Shown here piece after piece: positions 1 through 4,438 of a stretch of DNA of 6,126 nt. Where the stretch lies: the NCBI GenBank assembly GCA_963693635.1, contig CAVOBC010000298.1, positions 1 to 6,126 of the forward strand, given 5' to 3'. A program made the position numbers and the translations under genes. Below the pieces are notes generated by a model, which had not been told where the DNA came from, made no database searches, and was given only the letters and a program-made list of their open reading frames with translations. Numbering within the stretch: position 1 is the stretch's first letter; every line of letters begins with the position of its first letter. Origin of the DNA: CAVOBC01 sp963693635. GTDB taxonomy: Bacteria > Pseudomonadota > Gammaproteobacteria > Pseudomonadales > Azotimanducaceae.

Positions 1-551
1 CGAACGAGCGCACCGTATTGGTCGACCAATACGTCAGCGCCGCTCCATTCAACCCTTCGGGTCGCCGACAGCGGAGCAGACACGTCCGCCGCCGGTTCGC
101 CAGACAAGCGCGGGAAGGGGTCCAGCGTGCATGCGCTTGCCGGCAATCGATACAGCGCGTCCCCGGTGGCCAGCACAATTTCATCCGCCCAGTCAGCGAA
201 GGCGACAGCGGTCGCTGAAAGTTCGTTACCGTTAATCGTCGCCGTAGCAGCGGTCAGGACCCCGCCGTCCACCTCTTGTCCCGCAGAACGGAGCAGGAGT
301 GACGCGATCAGCGTCTCAGCGAGTGGAACGGGCGCACCGACGCGGGCCCCTTCACCCACAGCAACAAGCGGCGCGGGCCAGGACTCGAGCGCGTCGGCAC
401 TTGTCCCGGTCAACCCGGTCGCCTCAAGCGTCTGCCAGAGTTCACGCGGAAACTGTCCGGCTTCGGCACGCGTCGCCACGTCGCCGGTCATGTGATCGGC
501 AAAGATTCGCGCACTCGTTTCGGCGACCAGATCCAACTCTTCCCGATTCAT
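1..551 (-). CDS. Acyl-CoA dehydrogenase-family protein, partial (N-terminal 183 residues; 3' end beyond left edge)
   Basis: The frame is open from the ATG at 549-551 to the left edge with no stop. The start is well supported by a GGAGG Shine-Dalgarno sequence a few bases upstream. The protein begins MNREELDLVAETSARIFAD, an amphipathic N-terminal helix typical of acyl-CoA dehydrogenases. It continues with the QFPRELWQTLEATGL helix and an APVPLAETLIASLLL segment. This weakly conserved N-terminal half resembles the 'partner' subunits found beside canonical ACADs in heteromeric enzymes. The flavin and CoA motifs of the C-terminal half lie outside the window. It follows the complete ACAD gene at 706-1842 on the same strand after 154 bp, so the two may be co-transcribed or this one may have its own promoter. 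Family membership rests on overall pattern and context; the substrate cannot be read. Codons near 14-33 form a perfect 20-bp palindrome. Confidence 0.78.
   Translation of the reverse strand, partial: MNREELDLVAETSARIFADHMTGDVATRAEAGQFPRELWQTLEATGLTGTSADALESWPAPLVAVGEGARVGAPVPLAETLIASLLLRSAGQEVDGGVLTAATATINGNELSATAVAFADWADEIVLATGDALYRLPASACTLDPFPRLSGEPAADVSAPLSATRRVEWSGADVLVDQYGALV
14..33. repeat. Perfect 20-bp palindrome inside the ACAD gene
   Basis: CGTATTGGTCGACCAATACG is its own reverse complement, with ten-base arms and no spacer. It sits within the coding sequence of the partial acyl-CoA dehydrogenase, covering the codons for V-L-V-D-Q-Y. The inner TTGGTC/GACCAA resembles the TGGTC-type half-sites of GntR-family regulators such as FadR and PdhR, although those usually have one or more central bases. 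Function as an operator is inference; chance is possible. Confidence 0.5.
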
Positions 552-629
552 CCTGACCTCCGCTTAGCGAGTGCGGTGCATGGATGCATCGCCATTTTCC
601 GTCGGCCTCTTTTCTGCAAGATCATGCAA

Positions 630-645
630 GGTTTGCTTGCAAACC
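630..645. promoter_or_regulatory. Inverted repeat between the ACAD genes (candidate operator)
   Basis: GGTTTGC-TT-GCAAACC is a perfect inverted repeat with seven-base arms and a two-base centre. It lies about 80 bp upstream of the ATG at 551, where a minus-strand promoter or operator for the partial ACAD gene would be expected. A direct TGCAAG repeat (615-620 and 625-630) abuts it. I could not match it to a specific regulator. Confidence 0.35.
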
Positions 646-656
646 GACTCCCAGGA

Positions 657-673
657 ATTGTCAGGCTGACAAT
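657..673. promoter_or_regulatory. 17-bp palindrome between the ACAD genes (candidate operator)
   Basis: ATTGTCAG-G-CTGACAAT is a perfect inverted repeat with eight-base arms around one central base. It lies in the 154-bp gap between the two acyl-CoA dehydrogenase genes, about 105 bp upstream of the downstream start. TTGTC/GACAA half-sites are common for GntR-family regulators of organic-acid and acyl-CoA catabolism. That assignment is inference; the symmetry itself is directly visible. Confidence 0.45.
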
Positions 674-705
674 CTTTGGAGGAAAACCAGGTATGCGACG
701 CGCGC

Positions 706-1842
706 TCATCTGAGGCCTAGGCCGCGAGCGATGACACCGCGCAGAATCTCGCGGGTTCCTCCGCGCAAGGTAAAGGAAGGCGCGTGCAGAATGCATTGGT
801 TCAAGGTCTCGACGAAGCGGCGCGAACCGCCCCGCGGGGCAGCAAGGCGCACGAGTTCCGGCACCATTTTTTCGAAATTGTTGCCGAGTTCTTTGACCAG
901 CGATGCCTCGAGGTTCGGTGCCTGACCCGCCTCGAGCATCCCGGCAACCGACACTGACATGCTTCGGAGCGTGGCGAGATGCGCCACAAAACGGCCCAGC
1001 AATGCCGCTTCCGATGGCGTCGGATCGGCCCCGATCAGGCGGGTATATTCGACCAACACCCGAAACGCGGACAGAAATCGTTCAGGCCCGCTCCGCTCAT
1101 AGCCAAGCTCGCTAATCACCTGCTCCCAGCCATTGCCCGGTTCACCGACCACCTGGTCGTCCGGCACGAAGACGTCATCGAAAAAGACCTGATGGAAATC
1201 GCTGTCGCCGGCGATGTTGTCGATGCCGCGCACGGTCACGTTGGGTGCCTTGAGGTCAACGATGAACTGGCTCATGCCGGCGTGTCGGTTCTCTGTCGGC
1301 GGCGTTGTTCGAACCAGGGTAATCATATAGTGATTGATATGCGCATTGCTGGTCCAGATCTTGGTACCGTTCAGGCGCCAACCCCCTTCCTCGCGTGTCG
1401 CACTCGTCGAAATCGACGCGAGGTCTGAGCCCGTGTCGGGTTCACTCATCCCGATCGAGAAGAACATTTCACCGCGGGCAACCCCAGGCAGGAATCGTTG
1501 CCGTTGCGACTCGGTGCCAAATCTGAGCAAAAGCGGCCCGCTCTGACGATCGGCAATCCAGTGCGCACCCACCGGCGCGCCGGCGGCCAGCAGTTCCTCA
1601 GTAACGATGTAGCGCTCGAGAAACGATCGCTCGCCACCCCCATACGCGTGCGGCCACGTCATGCCGATGTAACCTGCCGCGCCAAGCTGACCGCTGAACT
1701 CGATGCTTGATCCGGTGTTGAAGTCGGAATCCGGCAGGTAGTCATCCGGCATGGCCGAAGCCAGGAACTGTCGCACCTCATCTCGCAACGATGCTTCTGA
1801 TTCCGGCAAAGCGACCTGATCGAACCTGAGCGCTTGTGGCAC
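706..1842 (-). CDS. Acyl-CoA dehydrogenase (FAD flavoprotein), complete, 378 aa
   Basis: The gene encodes a cytoplasmic FAD-dependent enzyme that would introduce an alpha,beta double bond into an acyl-CoA, passing electrons to ETF. It starts at a GTG (1840-1842) preceded by a strong AGGGGGG ribosome site, and 378 residues is the usual family length. The N-terminal helical domain covers about residues 1-120 and the flavin-contact motif MSEPDTGSD residues 132-140. KIWTSNA is at 161-167 and the beta domain at about 125-235. The C-terminal helical domain ends with GGTREILRGVIAR at 361-373. In short-chain ACADs a catalytic Glu precedes this 'GT' motif; here the position is Gly. A Glu in GYERSGPER (E249 or E254) is a plausible alternative base, as in isovaleryl-CoA dehydrogenase and the steroid-type FadE enzymes. 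The downstream ACAD at 551 is the likely partner subunit. The chain length or substrate is not determinable. Confidence 0.95.
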   Translation of the reverse strand: MPQALRFDQVALPESEASLRDEVRQFLASAMPDDYLPDSDFNTGSSIEFSGQLGAAGYIGMTWPHAYGGGERSFLERYIVTEELLAAGAPVGAHWIADRQSGPLLLRFGTESQRQRFLPGVARGEMFFSIGMSEPDTGSDLASISTSATREEGGWRLNGTKIWTSNAHINHYMITLVRTTPPTENRHAGMSQFIVDLKAPNVTVRGIDNIAGDSDFHQVFFDDVFVPDDQVVGEPGNGWEQVISELGYERSGPERFLSAFRVLVEYTRLIGADPTPSEAALLGRFVAHLATLRSMSVSVAGMLEAGQAPNLEASLVKELGNNFEKMVPELVRLAAPRGGSRRFVETLNQCILHAPSFTLRGGTREILRGVIARGLGLR

Positions 1843-1930
1843 TTATCCCCCCTGGTCTGTCATTTCTTTTGGCGGTGCTGGCAACACACCGCTGATGTAT
1901 GTGTTCGGCCGGCGAGCCACGCTGCCCATA

Positions 1931-1951
1931 CGGCGGCACGCGCTGCCGCCG
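1931..1951. repeat. GC-rich hairpin, 8-bp perfect stem
   Basis: CGGCGGCA and TGCCGCCG pair perfectly around the five-base loop CGCGC. The stem lies about 90 bp upstream of the ACAD start. No T-tract follows on either strand, which argues against a terminator. It could be a 5'-leader structure or a REP-like element, but one copy in the window cannot decide. Confidence 0.4.
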
Positions 1952-2063
1952 GGAGTCTATCAAGCCTCATTGCCCGAGGCATGAAGGCAGCAATCGGACC
2001 GTCCAGACGTTAACTTCGCCGCGCCATCGGAGGCCACGTGATCCGCGTCACAAATCCCGCTCC

Positions 2064-2079
2064 CGGGCGACGACGCCCG
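2064..2079. repeat. GC-rich hairpin, 6-bp stem
   Basis: CGGGCG and CGCCCG pair around ACGA. No T-run follows on either strand. A weaker 5-bp stem (GCCTC/GAGGC, 1964-1980) lies nearby. Role unknown; in GC-rich DNA a six-base stem can occur by chance. Confidence 0.25.
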
Positions 2080-2183
2080 CTCACATCCCGGCTAGATTGC
2101 CCTCCCTGGCCGATCTCGGACGGTGTTGACTCAATACATGCAACCGGGAGATCGCCAGCCCCCAATGGCCACGGATTGCATGC

Positions 2184-2458
2184 ATGGACCTGACAACAAT
2201 GATCAAGACCGCGAGCGTCGTCATGACATTCCTGCTCGTGATGAGTCTCAACGTCGACGACGGCATGCTCGCGCGGACCGGCTTTGATCCAGTGTTCATC
2301 TTCGCTCTCGTGTCGGGTATCTGTCGGCAAGGCGCAGCGCAGCCGTCATCGCTTGCCTCATCTATCTTGGCCTGGGGGCTAACATGCCAGCAGACTTTCC
2401 CCTCAATCTCAGTGTAGACCGGGACTACTTCAGCGGTTTGCCGTTGGCGACCAGATAA
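2184..2458 (+). pseudogene. Small membrane protein gene with a single frame break (about 91 aa when restored)
   Basis: From the ATG at 2184 the frame reads MDLTTMIKTASVVMTFLLVM and continues SLNVDDGMLARTGFD, then VFIFALVSG up to 2318. Staying in this frame gives a polar tail ending at a TAG. Moving to the frame that begins CTG at 2321 restores a sensible membrane protein: LSARRSAAVIACLIYLGLGA, then NMPADFPLNLSVDRDYFSGL, ending at TAA 2456-2458. A single missing base at about 2319-2321 explains the switch. Two or three hydrophobic segments are visible, consistent with a small inner-membrane protein. I recognise no named family with certainty. The 3' end overlaps the converging DUF1538 pseudogene by about 34 bp. 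No strong ribosome site precedes 2184. Whether the C-terminus is native or shortened is unclear. The reading depends on coherence across two frames, so confidence is moderate. Confidence 0.5.
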
Positions 2459-3854
2459 CCCGGCACCAGCAGCCACGCGATCGGCAACTCGAAGATGATC
2501 TTGGCGACACCGATGGCGATACCAAACCCGACTCCCAGCGACAGGCATACATCAGCATGGACTTCGGAAACGCACCGTTAGTCAGGTTCTCAACGGTCAT
2601 CCCAAGCGCATTCAATGCGGGTTCGGCAAGGGTCGCACCAAATCTCAGGAGCCATGCAAACGCCACCGCAATGAAAAGCCCGAGTGCGAGGAAGTAGAGC
2701 GGCGAGCCGGCCACCGCTGGCAGCGAAGTAAAGGCGGCCGGAACGAGTGACCCGCTCTGACCACCGAGCTTCGAGAGTCCTTAGCTGAGCCCGAGGTTGA
2801 AGATGATCATGCGAGCATGCACAACACGATGCCAAAGAAAATGCGCCGTGGCTGTGGGATCCGCTCTCGGAGCAGGACCGTCATGACCAGCAGCAGAAAC
2901 AGCACAAGCGGCACGATGGCGCGAAATCCGCCCACGATCTCAAGACCCAGGCTCACGGCATACCAGGGCTGCGCCTGCGTCATGCCGGTGTTGGCATTCG
3001 CCGCCGCGATAATGTCTTCAGGCGAATACTGCGTGGAAACATAAAGCGCAAGCGCCATCACGGCAACGATCGGGAAGAGCGAGGCGAGAGTCACGTACCA
3101 AACCCGGACAACGAATCGCTGCCCTTGCCCGCCGCATGCGCGATACCGATCCCAAGCGAAAGAACGAGCGGCACCGTCACCGTCGTCACGGCACCACAAT
3201 TAAACGCGAGCCCCAACACCTTGGCGAGCTCTGGTTGCGTCGCGAACCAGATGCTGCCCAGCAAGACCGGCGTCAATGTCATGTAGATCAGTGGCTTCAA
3301 GCTCCAGCCATAGATAAAGCGAACGGTTCCGATCGCCGTGGCTAGCCCGACGCCGCCGCCGACCGAGAGCACCAGCACGCCTGCCCACTCGGTCAGCAAC
3401 GCGTAGAGATAGGGCGCTTTTCGACGCTGACGAGGGAACCTGCGGTCTGGAGGGCACCGATCGCCGGTTCGGCGAAGGTCACGCCGATACCGAGCAGGAA
3501 CACCACCACCAGCACGACTGGCAGTCGCGCCTTTGCTGGCAACGAAACCGCGAGCAACTCCCCGAAAGGCATGAGACCGACCTTAAGTCCCTCCATGAAG
3601 ACTATGAGGCCGACAATCACGGCCAGAAGTCCGCCGGTAATCGTCATCGAGTCCGCGATCGGCTGGCCAAGGATGAGCAACTGAAAAAGAACCAGATAGA
3701 TCGCAAGCGGCAATACCGCACGCACTTGCTCTATGAGCCGAACGCTAACGTAGGGCTGCAGCAGTCGATAGATTTCACTGCCATTCAGGGCAAGGGCAGG
3801 CGGCTCATGAGGCAGTTCCTCACCCTCGGCGCTATAGCGAATTTCCGGCACCAT
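2425..3854 (-). pseudogene. DUF1538 (UmpAB-type) multi-pass membrane transporter, disrupted by four frameshifts and a stop
   Basis: Five consecutive pieces in three frames read as one protein of about 477 residues. They run from MVPEIRYSAEGEELPHEP through the first repeat (MEGLKVGLMPFGEL, TFAEPAIGALQTAG) and the middle (SLFPIVAVMALALYV). The second repeat follows (RRIFFGIVLCMLG, TLAEPALNALGMTVENLTNG), ending VPGYLVANGKPLK and TAG at 2425-2427. The two matching AEPA(I/L)xAL motifs show the internal duplication typical of fused DUF1538 proteins. Two-gene members (UmpAB of Halomonas) have been reported as Na+(Li+,K+)/H+ antiporters. Net one-base losses lie near 3418-3421, 3094-3102, 2811-2813 and 2542-2544. 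A TAA at 2781-2783 replaces what is probably a Tyr codon. The 5' end is also doubtful: similar sequence (GLNVHRNQISYNE) continues upstream of the ATG at 3854 to an in-frame TAG at 3924-3926. One further missing base would connect it to a GTG at 3929-3931. No functional product is expected. Confidence 0.88.
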
Positions 3855-4098
3855 CTCGTTGTAGCTGATCTGGTTCCGGTGAACGTTTAACCCGCGGGTG
3901 AAGTGCTCAAATGTAATCTCGGGCTATTCACGCGCTGAAATCTATCAGGTCGCCTAGGCCGCCGTGCGCACACCCGTGGGCCCTGCCCCCTGGCCGAATT
4001 TGCTGCGTTGGTGGCCTGGGACGCCACTGCACGAGCAGGGCATGGCCCACTGTTCCGGCAGTCGTCTCGCAGCCAACAATCCCAATATCATCAGTTGC

Positions 4099-4118
4099 TT
4101 GTAATCGTTTCCTTACAA
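4099..4118. promoter_or_regulatory. Inverted repeat TTGTAA-N8-TTACAA (candidate operator)
   Basis: Six-base arms TTGTAA and TTACAA are separated by eight bases. The pair lies in a locally AT-rich patch 90 to 340 bp upstream of the possible starts of the cyclase, and also upstream of the DUF1538 pseudogene on the other strand. A dimeric regulator site is possible. The arms are short, so chance cannot be excluded. Confidence 0.25.
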
Positions 4119-4155
4119 ACGGGCTCTGCATTCAACACCCCGCTGTGTTAAGTTT

Positions 4156-4167
4156 TTAGCAAGCTAA
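4156..4167. repeat. Short inverted repeat TTAGC-AA-GCTAA
   Basis: A perfect five-base-arm palindrome follows a TTTTT run, upstream of the cyclase. It includes the in-frame TAG at 4157-4159 that bounds the cyclase reading frame. It could be part of the promoter region. There is no strong case for a terminator in either direction, as the stem is short and AT-rich. Confidence 0.2.
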
Positions 4168-4300
4168 CCATAGGGGCGAGCGGACTCCTCACTCATCCCG
4201 TCGGGTAATGGATATCAGGACAGGATACAGGCTATCGGCGGCTCCCTCACCGCAGCACCTGGGCAATCCAAGCTGGTTGCGCGTACCACTTTGTCTGCGC

Positions 4301-4414
4301 ATGCAGCTCTTGTCCGGCATGCAGCTCGTCCCGGGGATGATGTTCTCGAGGATGCAGCTCGTTTCGGGCAGGCTTTTCTCCGGCAGGCTTTTCTCCAGCA
4401 GGCTTTTCTCGGGC
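4301..4414 (+). repeat. In-phase tandem array of seven 15/18-bp units at the 5' end of the cyclase
   Basis: Seven contiguous units can be laid out. ATGCAGCTCTTGTCCGGC (4301) is followed by a near copy at 4319, a 15-bp degenerate unit at 4337 and another 18-bp copy at 4352. Then come three 15-bp units starting AGGCTTTTCTC at 4370, 4385 and 4400. The first four share ATGCAGCTC or ATGATGTTC, and the last three are almost identical. All lengths are multiples of three. In the cyclase frame they encode MQLLSG, MQLVPG, MMFSR, MQLVSG, RLFSG, RLFSS and RLFSG. They carry five in-frame ATG codons, so copy-number change would alter the leader without breaking the frame. The array lies just before the KKNGSR and hydrophobic core of the signal peptide. 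Whether it is translated depends on which start is used. Confidence 0.85.
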
Positions 4415-4438
4415 ACAAAGAAGAACGGCTCGCGGGCA

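Larger units (their letters stand above)
1843..2183. other. Intergenic region with GC-rich hairpins, no recognisable gene
   Basis: This gap of about 340 bp separates the divergent ACAD gene (minus) and the small plus-strand membrane-protein pseudogene. Several frames are open, but none gives a coherent protein. It must contain the ACAD promoter on the minus strand, yet no clear -35/-10 pair stands out. A TTGACT box at 2126-2131 could serve a plus-strand promoter, but the sequence 17 bp downstream is a poor -10. Inverted repeats occur at 1931-1951, 1964-1980 and 2064-2079. None is followed by a T-run, so none looks like an intrinsic terminator. Confidence 0.5.
3855..4207. other. Intergenic region between divergent DUF1538 pseudogene and diguanylate cyclase
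   Basis: The stretch next to 3855-3931 seems to be the degraded 5' end of the DUF1538 gene. The rest, 3932-4207, shows no convincing gene: a 67-codon minus-strand frame (4131-3928) has no recognisable motif. Two AT-richer inverted repeats lie at 4099-4118 and 4156-4167, in the area where the cyclase promoter should be. I could not pick out a credible sigma-70 -35/-10 pair. Confidence 0.4.

Noticed and set aside
678..713. GGAGG followed by ATG at 693 on the plus strand, a possible leader peptide
   Set aside because: The frame ends after six codons (MRRALI) and runs into the 3' end of a minus-strand gene; the GGAGG is probably coincidental.
979..1428. 149-codon plus-strand open frame
   Set aside because: Antisense to the conserved acyl-CoA dehydrogenase; no recognisable protein.
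1931..1951. Rho-independent terminator
   Set aside because: The GC-rich stem is good, but no T-run follows on either strand, and it lies upstream of both flanking genes rather than after one.
2318..2324. Programmed ribosomal frameshift joining the two halves of the small membrane gene
   Set aside because: There is no slippery heptamer or evident downstream structure, and the neighbouring gene has similar unprogrammed breaks, so a mutation is simpler.
2081..2548. 155-codon minus-strand open frame
   Set aside because: It overlaps the 3' end of the DUF1538 pseudogene in another frame and the small plus-strand gene; its composition is not protein-like.
4301..4414. CRISPR-like repeat array
   Set aside because: The units are contiguous, with no spacers, and only 15-18 bp long; it is a tandem coding-type repeat.
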